The notes under the pieces: model-generated | Database searches by the model: none | What the model saw: only the letters and a program-made list of their open reading frames with translations | What the model was told of the DNA's origin: nothing | Made by a program: the position numbers and the translations under genes | Assembly (NCBI GenBank): GCA_902588515.1 | Contig: CACIPP010000001.1 | Span: forward strand, 1-64,000 | DNA length: 64,000 bases | Source of the DNA: GCA-002704185 sp902588515 | Lineage (GTDB): Bacteria; Pseudomonadota; Alphaproteobacteria; Pelagibacterales; Pelagibacteraceae | Reading direction: 5' to 3' | Part shown: one piece after another, positions 24,688-33,549 of the stretch | Position numbering within the stretch: position 1 is the first letter of the stretch | How the letters are laid out: every line of letters starts with the position of its first letter

Positions 24688-25272
24688 ATGATTAATATAT
24701 TTTTTTATATTAGGGATTTAAATGAAATTCAAAAATTAAATCTCCAAAAACTCAAAAATATTTCAATAATATATAGAAATTATGAAAGAAAATCTTACGA
24801 AAAGAATGCTTTTGAAATACACAAATTCTGTAAAATGAAAGGTTTTAAATTCTTTATTGCAAATAATTACAAGTTTGCCATTCAAATAGGAGCAAATGGA
24901 ATTTATATTCCGAGTTTTAATAAAAAAATGTACACAATCTCAAATCCAAAAATTGATATCATTGGCTCAGCTCATAGTTCCATTGAATTAAACCAAAAGA
25001 TTACGCAAGGATGTAAAAAAATATTTTTATCCCCTATATTCCAAACTAAAGATTATAAAAAATCAAAAATATTGGGTGTTCATAAATTCAATAACTTAAG
25101 AAGACTTTATGAAAATAAAGCTGAAATTTTCGCTTTAGGTGGGATAAATGAAAAAAAATTTAAATATATAATATCTCATAAGATTAAGGGCATTGGGTCT
25201 ATCGGTATACTTGAAAAAAAAATAAATAGTCGTTTCTTAAATGTACTAAATTTAATTGCACGTAAACGTTAA
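24688..25272 (+). CDS. ThiE/TenI-like thiamine phosphate synthase family protein, probably divergent
   Basis: Protein of 194 residues with the ThiE/TenI barrel. Seen: IDIIGSAHSSIELNQKI, then IFLSPIFQTKDYKKSKILGV (about residues 112-131) and EIFALGGINEKK near 151, all family hallmarks. The region where true ThiE has GQxD (metal/diphosphate Asp) reads GIYIPSFNKK, so this residue is missing. It may be a non-catalytic or altered-function relative rather than the main TMP synthase. It is followed by leuS after 20 bp and starts 3 bp from the yggS start. Confidence 0.75.
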   Translation: MINIFFYIRDLNEIQKLNLQKLKNISIIYRNYERKSYEKNAFEIHKFCKMKGFKFFIANNYKFAIQIGANGIYIPSFNKKMYTISNPKIDIIGSAHSSIELNQKITQGCKKIFLSPIFQTKDYKKSKILGVHKFNNLRRLYENKAEIFALGGINEKKFKYIISHKIKGIGSIGILEKKINSRFLNVLNLIARKR

Positions 25273-25292
25273 AGTAAGTAAATTAAATTCTT

Positions 25293-27854
25293 ATGAATAT
25301 TGAAAAATTTAACCATTTAGTAATTGATAAAAAATGGCATAAAATTTGGGATCAGAAAAAAACATTTAAAGCCACTAAAAATAAAAACAAAAAGAAATAT
25401 TATTGTCTTGAAATGTTCCCATATCCATCTGGCAAAATACATATGGGCCATGTGAGAAACTATACTCTTGGAGATGTTATCGCTAATTACAAGAGGCTTA
25501 AAGGTTTCAATGTATTGCACCCAATGGGCTGGGATTCTTTTGGAATGCCTGCTGAGAATGCAGCTATTCAAAATAATTTGCATCCAAGTGATTGGACAAA
25601 CCAGAATATTGAAGCTATGAAAAATCAACTTAAATCATTAGGTTTTTCTATAGATTGGGAAAGAGAAATATCAACTTGCGATGAAAAATACTACAAGCAC
25701 CAGCAAAGATATTTTATTGATTTATTTAATAAAGGCTTAGTTTATAAAAAAGAAAGTTTAGTAAATTGGGATCCAATTGATAATACTGTTTTAGCTAATG
25801 AGCAGGTAATAGATGGTAAAGGTTGGAGGTCTGGGGCAGATGTTGTCCAGAAACAGCTTTCTCAATGGTTTTTTAAAATTACCGATTTTTCTGAAGATCT
25901 TGATGCATCATTAAGCGAATTAAAAAGCTGGCCTGAAAAAGTCAAATTAATGCAAAAGAATTGGATTGGTAAATCAACAGGTTGTGAAATTATATTTAAG
26001 ATAAAAGATAGTAAATCAGAAAATAAATTAAAAGTTTTTACAACTAGGCCAGATACAATATTCGGCGCATCGTTTATAGCCATTGCTGTCGATCATCCTT
26101 TATGTAAAGAACTTGCTAAAGATGTAGCGTTTCAAAAATTTAAAGACGATTGTTATAAAACTGGAAATACCGAAGAGAGTTTAGCTAAAACAGAAAAAAT
26201 TGGTTATAAGACAAGTTTTGAAGCAGAGCATCCGTTTATTAAAGATAAAAAAATACCTGTTTATGTAGCTAATTTTGTACTTATGGAATATGGAACCGGA
26301 GCAATTTTTGGTTGTCCTGGACATGATCAAAGAGATTTGGACTTTGCTAATAAGTATAATTTGGCAGTAATTCCAGTAATTTTACCTAAAGATAAGACCC
26401 AGAAAGAATTCAAAGTAAGTGACGAGGCATATGTCGGTGATGGTCAAATTATTAATTCAGATTTCTTAAATGGTTTAAAAATTGAAGAAGGGAAAGTTGA
26501 AGTGATTAAAAAACTTGAGAAAATGGGACAAGGACGTGGTCAAACAATATTTAGGCTTAGAGACTGGGGAATATCAAGGCAAAGATATTGGGGCTGCCCT
26601 ATCCCAATTTTATATAGAGAAGATGGTAAAATTCTAACGGTTCCTGATAGCGAGCTACCAATTAAGCTTCCAGCAGATATAGATTTGACTAAGCCGGGAA
26701 ATCCTCTAGAAAATCATCCTACTTGGAAATTTACAAAATGTCCTGAAACAGGAATGAAAGCAATCAGAGAAACTGACACTTTGGATACTTTTGTAGATTC
26801 ATCTTGGTATTTTCTAAGATTTTGTTCACATGATAACAAAAATACTGGTTATGATTTAGACGATGTAAAATACTGGATGCCAGTCGATCAATATATCGGT
26901 GGTGTAGAGCATGCAATACTTCATTTGTTGTATTCTCGATTTTTTTCAAGAGCTATTAGTCTTGGATCAGATTATGAAATTAAGGAACCATTCCAAGGTT
27001 TATTCACTCAAGGTATGGTTTGTCACAAAACATATAAAAATAAAAAAGGTGATTGGATTTTTCCAGAAGATGTAATGTTAGAAAAAGGCAAGATTTTAGA
27101 TAAGAATAGTGGTGAGGAAGTATTTGAAGGACCATCAGAGTCAATGTCAAAATCTAAGAAAAATGTTATTGACCCAGAGACCGTGATAAAACTTTACGGA
27201 GCAGACTCAGTAAGGTGGTTTATGCTATCAGATAGTCCACCTGAAAGAGATATTCAATGGAGCGATGAAGGTATCAGTGGATCATATAAATTTATGCAAA
27301 AAATATGGAATATTTCTGAAACAATAAATAATTTAGATCCTAAAACTAAAATGGATGATGAAACAAAAAATATTTTGGACAAATCTATAAACAAGCTAAT
27401 TAAAGATGTTACATTAGCAATTGAGAGTTTTCACTTTAATGTAGCAGTTGCTAAATTTTACGAATTTATAAATATTTTAAGTAAAGTACTACATGACAAA
27501 AACGAAGATAAAATTTACTTGCAAAAATTATTTGCAAAATTTTTAACCTTAATATCCCCTTTTATTCCTCATATTGCTTCTGAATGTCTTGAAAAAATTA
27601 ATACTGGTTCAATAGCACATGATCAAAAATGGCCTGAACATGATGAGAAACTCATTATAGAAGATAAAATTAATATAGTTATACAAATTAATGGTAAAAA
27701 AAGGGCCATGATAGAAGTTAAAACTAACGAAAAAGAAGAAAAAATTATTAAAGAATGCCTGCAAATAACTAATGTTAAAAAATTTATAGATGATAAGGTG
27801 ATATTAAAAAAAATTTATATCAAAAACAAATTAGTAAATTTAGTTGTAAAATGA
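25293..27854 (+). CDS. leuS: Leucyl-tRNA synthetase
   Basis: Class I aminoacyl-tRNA synthetase that charges tRNA-Leu, 853 residues (normal). HIGH-type motif: YPSGKIHMGHVRNYTLGDV (about residues 44-62). The CP1 editing domain includes TTRPDTIFGASF, with the conserved T-rich and D-containing pockets. The KMSKS loop is SESMSKSKKNVIDPE (about 615-629). The C-terminal anticodon-binding domain ends in INIVIQINGKKR. It forms an operon with lptE (4-bp overlap) and holA, the usual alphaproteobacterial order leading to parB. Confidence 0.98.
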   Translation: MNIEKFNHLVIDKKWHKIWDQKKTFKATKNKNKKKYYCLEMFPYPSGKIHMGHVRNYTLGDVIANYKRLKGFNVLHPMGWDSFGMPAENAAIQNNLHPSDWTNQNIEAMKNQLKSLGFSIDWEREISTCDEKYYKHQQRYFIDLFNKGLVYKKESLVNWDPIDNTVLANEQVIDGKGWRSGADVVQKQLSQWFFKITDFSEDLDASLSELKSWPEKVKLMQKNWIGKSTGCEIIFKIKDSKSENKLKVFTTRPDTIFGASFIAIAVDHPLCKELAKDVAFQKFKDDCYKTGNTEESLAKTEKIGYKTSFEAEHPFIKDKKIPVYVANFVLMEYGTGAIFGCPGHDQRDLDFANKYNLAVIPVILPKDKTQKEFKVSDEAYVGDGQIINSDFLNGLKIEEGKVEVIKKLEKMGQGRGQTIFRLRDWGISRQRYWGCPIPILYREDGKILTVPDSELPIKLPADIDLTKPGNPLENHPTWKFTKCPETGMKAIRETDTLDTFVDSSWYFLRFCSHDNKNTGYDLDDVKYWMPVDQYIGGVEHAILHLLYSRFFSRAISLGSDYEIKEPFQGLFTQGMVCHKTYKNKKGDWIFPEDVMLEKGKILDKNSGEEVFEGPSESMSKSKKNVIDPETVIKLYGADSVRWFMLSDSPPERDIQWSDEGISGSYKFMQKIWNISETINNLDPKTKMDDETKNILDKSINKLIKDVTLAIESFHFNVAVAKFYEFINILSKVLHDKNEDKIYLQKLFAKFLTLISPFIPHIASECLEKINTGSIAHDQKWPEHDEKLIIEDKINIVIQINGKKRAMIEVKTNEKEEKIIKECLQITNVKKFIDDKVILKKIYIKNKLVNLVVK

Positions 27855-28312
27855 TTAAAAAAACTGCTCTTCTCTTCTTATTCTTTGTACTTAGCTCATG
27901 TGGTTACCAGTCCCTTGTAAAAGAAAGTCGGAATGAGATATTTTTTAAAGAGATATCATATTCAGGAGATAATAATTTAAATTTTATAATTAAATCAAAA
28001 ATTAATCTCCAAGAAAGATTGTCTTCCGATTATAAAATTTCTATAAGAACGTCTAGCAACATTGCGGCTTTAAGCAAAAAGTCATCAGGTGACATAGAGT
28101 CAAAAGATATTTATCTTAATTCTGCTATTGAAATATTTAAAGCGAACAAGTCAATTTATACAAAGAGTTTTACAGCAAAAAAAGTTGTTAAGATTGGTGA
28201 TAGCCTATCGGATAACCTAGATACTATAGAAAGCGCAAAGAATAATCTAGTTAGTGAGATTGCAAATAATATAAAGTTAGACATTCAATTTTTTAATATA
28301 AGAAACAAGTGA
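27851..28312 (+). CDS. lptE: LPS assembly lipoprotein LptE
   Basis: Outer-membrane lipoprotein that plugs the LptD barrel for lipopolysaccharide insertion. At 153 residues it is short but in the family range. A signal peptide ends in the lipobox LSSCGYQSL (Cys about residue 17), followed by a mixed alpha/beta domain with a late Tyr/Leu-rich helix. Sequence conservation in LptE is low; the leuS-lptE-holA gene order is the strongest support. The ATG overlaps the leuS stop, and the stop overlaps the holA GTG. Confidence 0.85.
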   Translation: MIKKTALLFLFFVLSSCGYQSLVKESRNEIFFKEISYSGDNNLNFIIKSKINLQERLSSDYKISIRTSSNIAALSKKSSGDIESKDIYLNSAIEIFKANKSIYTKSFTAKKVVKIGDSLSDNLDTIESAKNNLVSEIANNIKLDIQFFNIRNK

Positions 28313-29298
28313 TTATTAAAAGTACCGAAATTAAGAAAAATATCTTCAAATATAAATGTATAATTCTACATGGTGAAAATTTATCACTCAAAAAAGAGTT
28401 AGAAGATGAATTATTAAATGATTATAAAAAAAATGGTTATTCAACGAAAATATACCGCGAAGAAGAATTAAAAAAAAATCCAGATATTATAAATTTTATT
28501 TTTAGTGAAAATCTTTTTGATGAAAAAGAAGTTTTCGTAATTAAAGATATAAGCGATAAAATTACAAATTTTATAAACGAAGATAACCTAAAGAGTTTTG
28601 GTAAGAATTTAATTTTAATATCAAAATATCTTAAAAAAGGATCTAAAATTAGGAGTTTTTTTGAAAAGTCAAAACTTTGTGCTACTGCAGCTTGCTATGA
28701 AGATGACGATACTCAAATACAAAGTTTACTAAAAACAAAACTCTACGAAAATGGAATAAAGATTAATAACAATACGATACAAAAACTTTTGATGGACAAA
28801 AATCTAAATAGGAATGACATAAATGAAGCGATAAAAAAGTTATCAATAATAAAAACCGAAGCAAATGCAATTGGAGATGATATTTTATTTGATATATTTA
28901 ATGCAACAAATACATATGATAATTTTGAAATTGCAAATATCGTAATCTCAGGAAATTCTAAAAAACTTAATAAAGCATTAAACGATATATATAATGCATC
29001 TGGTTATTATAATGAACTTATACCAGCAATTAGATTTAAAGTTAAAAAGCTTATCGAAATACTTGAATATAACGAAGATGAGACAGATATTAGCAAAAAA
29101 ATAAATAATTTTAGACCGCCATTATTTTGGAAAGAAAAGAATGAAATAACAATACAGTTAAAAAAGTGGAAAAAATCAGAATTGATGAATCTATTAAAGA
29201 AAATTTACAACGTTGAGCTTAAGTGTAAAGAGCACTACAACATATCAAATATAATTTTTAACAAATTTCTTTTAGATACTTGTTCTAAGAATGTATAA
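28309..29298 (+). CDS. holA: DNA polymerase III delta subunit HolA
   Basis: Clamp-loader subunit of 329 residues. It starts at GTG within the lptE stop. An N-terminal ATPase-like fold lacks a Walker A motif, as expected for delta: YKCIILHGENLSLKKELEDEL and LFDEKEVFVIKDI. A collar domain follows, containing FDIFNATNTYDNFEIANIV and PALFWKEK-like RPPLFWKEKNEI near residue 270. The gene ends at 29298, exactly one base before the convergent parB stop at 29299, leaving no space for a terminator. Confidence 0.9.
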   Translation: MIIKSTEIKKNIFKYKCIILHGENLSLKKELEDELLNDYKKNGYSTKIYREEELKKNPDIINFIFSENLFDEKEVFVIKDISDKITNFINEDNLKSFGKNLILISKYLKKGSKIRSFFEKSKLCATAACYEDDDTQIQSLLKTKLYENGIKINNNTIQKLLMDKNLNRNDINEAIKKLSIIKTEANAIGDDILFDIFNATNTYDNFEIANIVISGNSKKLNKALNDIYNASGYYNELIPAIRFKVKKLIEILEYNEDETDISKKINNFRPPLFWKEKNEITIQLKKWKKSELMNLLKKIYNVELKCKEHYNISNIIFNKFLLDTCSKNV

Positions 29299-30153
29299 TT
29301 AAAAATTTGATTTTATAATTTTTACCAATCTCTCTAGCTGATCTAAACTTTTATATTTAAATGATATTACGCCTCTATTGCTTTTAGAATTATTAATGTT
29401 TACTGACATGCCTGTCTTTAATGATATTTTATCTTGAAGATCTAAAATATTTGTATCTTTAGATTTGTTGCTTGAAATTTTTTTTCTTTTAGAAGATTTA
29501 ACTAAATTTTCGGTCTGACGAACAGTGAGATTTTTTTTAATAATTGTAGCAGCTAATTTAACATTATTGTCCGCATCGATTAAACTTCTTGCGTGTCCTG
29601 CTGTTAGTGAGCCTGATATAACTAAATCTTTAATCTTTTGCGGCAGCTTTTTAAGTCGAAGTGTATTAGTAATATAAACTCTACTTTTTCCTATCATCTC
29701 TGATAGCTTTTCTTGTGTGTAACCAAATTTTTCAATTAATAAATCGAAACCATTAGCTTCTTCGATTGCATTTAAATCTTCACGTTGTACGTTTTCTAAA
29801 AGAGCAAATTCAGCTGTCAAACCATCATCTGCTTGCAAAATAACAGTGGGTACCTCATGGATACGAGCTAATTGCGCTGCACGCCAACGTCTTTCACCAG
29901 CGATAATTTCAAACTTGCCATCTTTATCCTTTCTCACAGCAATGGGCTGAATTATACCTCTTGCTCTTATAGAGGATGCAAGATCATCGAGTTTTTCCTG
30001 ATTAAATTTTTTTCTAGGTTGAAACTGATTTGGTTTTAACAGATGGATAGGTGTTAAATTTGTATTGAATTTATCAAATTTTTTGATGTCTACGACATCG
30101 TTGCTATCTCCTAATAATGCAGACAGACCTTTTCCTAATCCTTTGTTTTTCAT
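29299..30153 (-). CDS. parB: Chromosome partitioning protein ParB
   Basis: CTP-dependent DNA clamp that loads at parS, 284 residues from the ATG at 30153. The typical start is MKNKGLGKGLSALLGD. The N-terminal domain contains LKPNQFQPRKKFNQEKLDDL and GERRWRAAQLARI (box I/II with the CTP-binding arginines). A helix-turn-helix follows, including YTQEKLSEMIGKSRVYITN, then LTAGHARSLI. The C-terminal dimer domain ends GVISFKYKSLDQLERLV. A TTG at 30165 would overlap parA; the ATG one base after the parA TAG is more natural. A perfect parS site lies in rsmG. Confidence 0.96.
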   Translation of the reverse strand: MKNKGLGKGLSALLGDSNDVVDIKKFDKFNTNLTPIHLLKPNQFQPRKKFNQEKLDDLASSIRARGIIQPIAVRKDKDGKFEIIAGERRWRAAQLARIHEVPTVILQADDGLTAEFALLENVQREDLNAIEEANGFDLLIEKFGYTQEKLSEMIGKSRVYITNTLRLKKLPQKIKDLVISGSLTAGHARSLIDADNNVKLAATIIKKNLTVRQTENLVKSSKRKKISSNKSKDTNILDLQDKISLKTGMSVNINNSKSNRGVISFKYKSLDQLERLVKIIKSNF

Positions 30154-30154
30154 G

Positions 30155-30949
30155 CTATGCTGCAAATGTATTATTCTGTTTTTCTTGTTCTAAAATTTCG
30201 TGAGCAAGTTTCTCATAAGCTTTTGTTCCACTGCAATTTTTATCATAAGTGATAACCGGTAGACCATGTGAAGGCGCCTCTGATATTCTAATATTTCTAG
30301 GTATGACAGTTTTGTAGACCTCGTTTGGGAAATACTTTCTAGCTTCTTTTTCGACCTCGTAACAAAGTTTATTGCGTTTATCAAACATAGTTAAAACTAT
30401 TCCTTGTATAGATAATGAAGTATTTAGATTTTGTTTTACACGATTTATAGTTTTAACTAATTGTGATAAACCTTCTAATGCAAAGAATTCAGATTGCAGA
30501 GGTACTAGTACCGTATCAGACCCTACCAAGGCCATTATCGTTAAAAGGCTTAATGATGGTGGACAATCTACAAATATATAATCATACTGATTTGACTGAG
30601 CTAGAGGTTTAAGTACATCATTAAGAAAAAAAGCTCGCTTCCCATCCTCAGCTACCTCCGTTTCAAAACCGGATAAATCAACGTTAGAAGGTATTACATC
30701 CAAGTTTTTAATTGAAGATTTGTATATATAAGGTTTCAAAATTGTGTCTTTGGAAATCATCAATTCATAAATAGTTTTATTTCTCTCCTTGACCTCGATT
30801 CCTAAGCCAGTTGATGCATTTCCTTGAGGATCTAAATCGACCACTAGTATTTTTAATTCAGTGTTTGCCAATGCACATCCTAAATTAATTGCGGTAGTAG
30901 TTTTTCCAACGCCACCTTTTTGATTAATAACTGAAATAATTTTTGTCAT
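30155..30949 (-). CDS. parA: Chromosome partitioning ATPase ParA
   Basis: Walker-type ATPase that moves ParB-parS complexes, 264 residues. Deviant Walker A: SVINQKGGVGKTTTAINLG (residues 6-24). Further motifs: LVVDLDPQGNASTGLG near 37, YIFVDCPPSLSLLTIMAL near 123, and IPRNIRISEAPSHGLPV near 219. It overlaps the rsmG stop by 4 bp. With rsmG upstream and parB downstream it forms the standard mnmG-rsmG-parA-parB cluster found near bacterial origins. Confidence 0.98.
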   Translation of the reverse strand: MTKIISVINQKGGVGKTTTAINLGCALANTELKILVVDLDPQGNASTGLGIEVKERNKTIYELMISKDTILKPYIYKSSIKNLDVIPSNVDLSGFETEVAEDGKRAFFLNDVLKPLAQSNQYDYIFVDCPPSLSLLTIMALVGSDTVLVPLQSEFFALEGLSQLVKTINRVKQNLNTSLSIQGIVLTMFDKRNKLCYEVEKEARKYFPNEVYKTVIPRNIRISEAPSHGLPVITYDKNCSGTKAYEKLAHEILEQEKQNNTFAA

Positions 30950-31569
30950 GCACTAATCCTTTTCACACTATTTATTACGAAAACTTTCGAGGCTTTATTT
31001 GTAATACTATCATGTAACTCACAATTTATTTCCCAATATTTCTTTGCATCTAAAATTTCATTTTGATATTTTTCACCCTTCAACAAGATCAGTTTTTTAT
31101 ATTTAATATTGCTTTTATCTAAAATATCCAAAAATGTTCCTAATGGCTTAAAAGCTCTAGCTGTAACCACGCTGTAATTTTTATTGCGAAGCATATTAAC
31201 GTTAGCATTATGTATTTTGATATCAAGATCAAGCAATCTTATTGCTTGTTTAAGAAATTTGCACTTTTTAGAGCTCTTTTCCAATAAATTCATATGAAAA
31301 TCGAGTTTTTTATCCACTTTTATTAGATCTAAAATAATGCCTGGCAAACCAGCCCCAGTTCCAATATCTAATATATCTTTATCATGCCTGTTTATGTGCT
31401 CGATAATTTGAGCAGAGTCCTCATAATGTCTAATATATGCCTCTTGTTCGGTACTCTTAGATATGAGTGACATTTTCTTATTATTATTCATCAGGCATTG
31501 ATGATATTGATCCAATTTTCTTGATGTTTCACGTGAAACAAAGCTATCTAGGTATTTTGATCGAATCAT
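30946..31569 (-). CDS. rsmG: 16S rRNA (guanine-527-N7)-methyltransferase RsmG
   Basis: SAM-dependent methyltransferase for G527 of 16S rRNA, 207 residues. The SAM site is DILDIGTGAGLPGIILDL (about residues 64-81). VTARAFKPLGTFLD follows near 134 and a LLKGEKY motif near 158. The N-terminal FVSRETSRKL is encoded across a perfect 16-bp parS palindrome (31525-31540), so this stretch serves both protein and chromosome segregation. The gene begins directly after the mnmG stop and overlaps parA by 4 bp. Confidence 0.96.
   Translation of the reverse strand: MIRSKYLDSFVSRETSRKLDQYHQCLMNNNKKMSLISKSTEQEAYIRHYEDSAQIIEHINRHDKDILDIGTGAGLPGIILDLIKVDKKLDFHMNLLEKSSKKCKFLKQAIRLLDLDIKIHNANVNMLRNKNYSVVTARAFKPLGTFLDILDKSNIKYKKLILLKGEKYQNEILDAKKYWEINCELHDSITNKASKVFVINSVKRISA
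31525..31540. other. parS centromere site
   Basis: TGTTTCACGTGAAACA is an exact copy of the consensus bacterial parS palindrome, and ParB is encoded 1.4 kb away. It sits in the 5' coding part of rsmG. I noticed no second perfect copy in the window. Being about 24 kb from the predicted oriC fits the usual placement of parS near origins. Confidence 0.96.
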
Positions 31570-33429
31570 TTAAGCAGTGTGCTTAAATTTATATCTTTTT
31601 ATATAAGTCAACAACAGGGTTATAGCTGCTGGGGTAATTCCTTCTATCCTTGTAGCTTGACCTAATGTTGTGGGTTTAATTGATTTAAGCTTAGATTTTA
31701 TCTCGTTAGAGAGACCGCTAATGTCATCATAAACAAAATTTGACGGTATTTTAATATTTTCGTCACTTCTGAAAGACTTGATGTCTGCTTCCTGCTTCTT
31801 AAAATATCCAGAATAATGATATTCAGTCTCTATCGCCTCCCCAGCCGCTTTTGAATAATTTTCAAGCTCATAAATAGATCTTAGAGATTGTAAATTTATG
31901 TTTTTATACTTTAAAATATCTAAGCCATTGCGTCTGACACCATCTTTAGAAATTTTAATATTGTGTTTAGCAAATTCATTAGGAGTAAAAGCTTTAGATG
32001 ACAATTTTTTCTTTAATGAATCTATTTCACATAATTTTTGTTTAAACTTCATACTTCTTGACTCACTTAATATTTCAATTTGTGTCGCTAATGGTGAAAG
32101 CCTTAAATCAGCGTTGTCAGATCTTAACGACAATCTGTACTCAGCTCTCGAGGTAAACATACGATATGGTTCACATACGCCTTTCGTGATAAGATCGTCA
32201 ATTAGTACACCAATGTAAGCTTGAGAACGATCTAATGTAAAAGAATTTTTTCCCTTAGAAGTTAGTCCAGCATTAATACCAGCTATAAGACCTTGTGCGG
32301 CTGCTTCCTCATAACCTGTGGTACCGTTTATTTGCCCAGCAAGATATAATGAGTTAATTTTTTTTAACTCCAGAGTGTTTTTTAATTCACGTGGATCTAC
32401 ATAATCATATTCAATAGCATAACCGGGACGAAGCATTTTAACGTCAGATAAACCATTGATTTTATTGAGAATTTCAGCTTGTACGTCCTCCGGTAGAGAT
32501 GTGGATATGCCATTAGGATATATCGTGTTATCATCCAGTCCTTCAGGTTCTAAAAAAATTTGATGCCTTGATTTATCTTTGAACTTAACAATTTTGTCTT
32601 CTATTGACGGACAATATCTCGGACCTACGCTTTTAATGTTACCAGAGTACATCGCTGACTTTTTTAAATTCTTTGTAATGGTATCGTGCACGTCATCGTT
32701 GGTATATGTAATGAAACAAGAAACTTGTTTAGAATTTGCTTGAACTGTATCCGTACTGAAAAAATATGGATCAGTATCGGCTTTCTGTTCCTCTAAATTT
32801 GAAAAATCAATTGTCCTTGCATCAAGCCTAGGTGGAGTACCAGTTTTAAGTCTTGAAATTTTTAGATCATAATTTTTCAGTTGTTCACTCAAGCCTCTGG
32901 TTGGTTCTTCCCCATGCCTTCCGCCTGGTCTCATTTCTTTACCGATATGCATAACTCCATTTAGAAATGTGCCTGTAGTTAAGACAATCTTTTTGGCTCT
33001 TAACTCTTTACCTGATTTTAAAATGACGCCCTCAATACTGTTTTTGCTAAAAATAAATCTTTCAACCGGGTCATACATTATGCTTAAATTAGCCTGGTTT
33101 TTTAAAGCTTTTAGCATGTATTGCTTATAGAGCTTTCTGTCAGATTGCGTTCTTGGACCTCTTACTGCTGGTCCTCTGCTACGATTTAGAAGTCTAAATT
33201 GAATACCGGAAGCATCAGCAACCTTAGGCATAACACCATCAAACGCATCGATTTCTCTAACAAGATGCCCTTTGCCTAATCCCCCGATTGCTGGATTGCA
33301 CGACATTTCGCCGATAGAATTTTCATTTGTAGTAACTAAAGCTGTTTGAGCTTGCAAACGCGCAGAGGCAGTAGCGGCTTCACAACCTGCATGCCCTCCA
33401 CCAATTACTACAACATCAAAATTTAACAT
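31570..33429 (-). CDS. mnmG: tRNA uridine-34 carboxymethylaminomethyl modification enzyme MnmG (GidA)
   Basis: FAD-dependent partner of MnmE that modifies U34 of several tRNAs, 619 residues (normal). FAD motif: VVIGGGHAGCEAATASARL at the start. Further signatures are MSCNPAIGGLGKGHLVREID (about residues 43-62), RGPAVRGPRTQSDRKLY near 87, TGTFLNGVMHIG, the GGRHGEEPTRGLSEQL signature near 179, and GQINGTTGYEEAAAQGLIAG near 367. It is separated from mnmE by an autotransporter-like gene on the other strand, although mnmE and mnmG are often adjacent. Confidence 0.98.
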   Translation of the reverse strand: MLNFDVVVIGGGHAGCEAATASARLQAQTALVTTNENSIGEMSCNPAIGGLGKGHLVREIDAFDGVMPKVADASGIQFRLLNRSRGPAVRGPRTQSDRKLYKQYMLKALKNQANLSIMYDPVERFIFSKNSIEGVILKSGKELRAKKIVLTTGTFLNGVMHIGKEMRPGGRHGEEPTRGLSEQLKNYDLKISRLKTGTPPRLDARTIDFSNLEEQKADTDPYFFSTDTVQANSKQVSCFITYTNDDVHDTITKNLKKSAMYSGNIKSVGPRYCPSIEDKIVKFKDKSRHQIFLEPEGLDDNTIYPNGISTSLPEDVQAEILNKINGLSDVKMLRPGYAIEYDYVDPRELKNTLELKKINSLYLAGQINGTTGYEEAAAQGLIAGINAGLTSKGKNSFTLDRSQAYIGVLIDDLITKGVCEPYRMFTSRAEYRLSLRSDNADLRLSPLATQIEILSESRSMKFKQKLCEIDSLKKKLSSKAFTPNEFAKHNIKISKDGVRRNGLDILKYKNINLQSLRSIYELENYSKAAGEAIETEYHYSGYFKKQEADIKSFRSDENIKIPSNFVYDDISGLSNEIKSKLKSIKPTTLGQATRIEGITPAAITLLLTYIKRYKFKHTA

Positions 33430-33549
33430 AAATGGAATGTAATACTCTTTTGTAATAAAGCAATAAGCTTGAGATAATAAGCTCTTTTTGGGGTATTATC
33501 TTATCTTAAGATTTACATAATTTAGGGTATTCTATAAAAAAACTAAAAA

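Noticed and set aside
33450..33520. Hairpin plus T-run (AGCTT-N8-AAGCT then CTTTTT) as a terminator
   Set aside because: The stem is only 5 bp and no plus-strand gene precedes it; chance is likely in AT-rich DNA.
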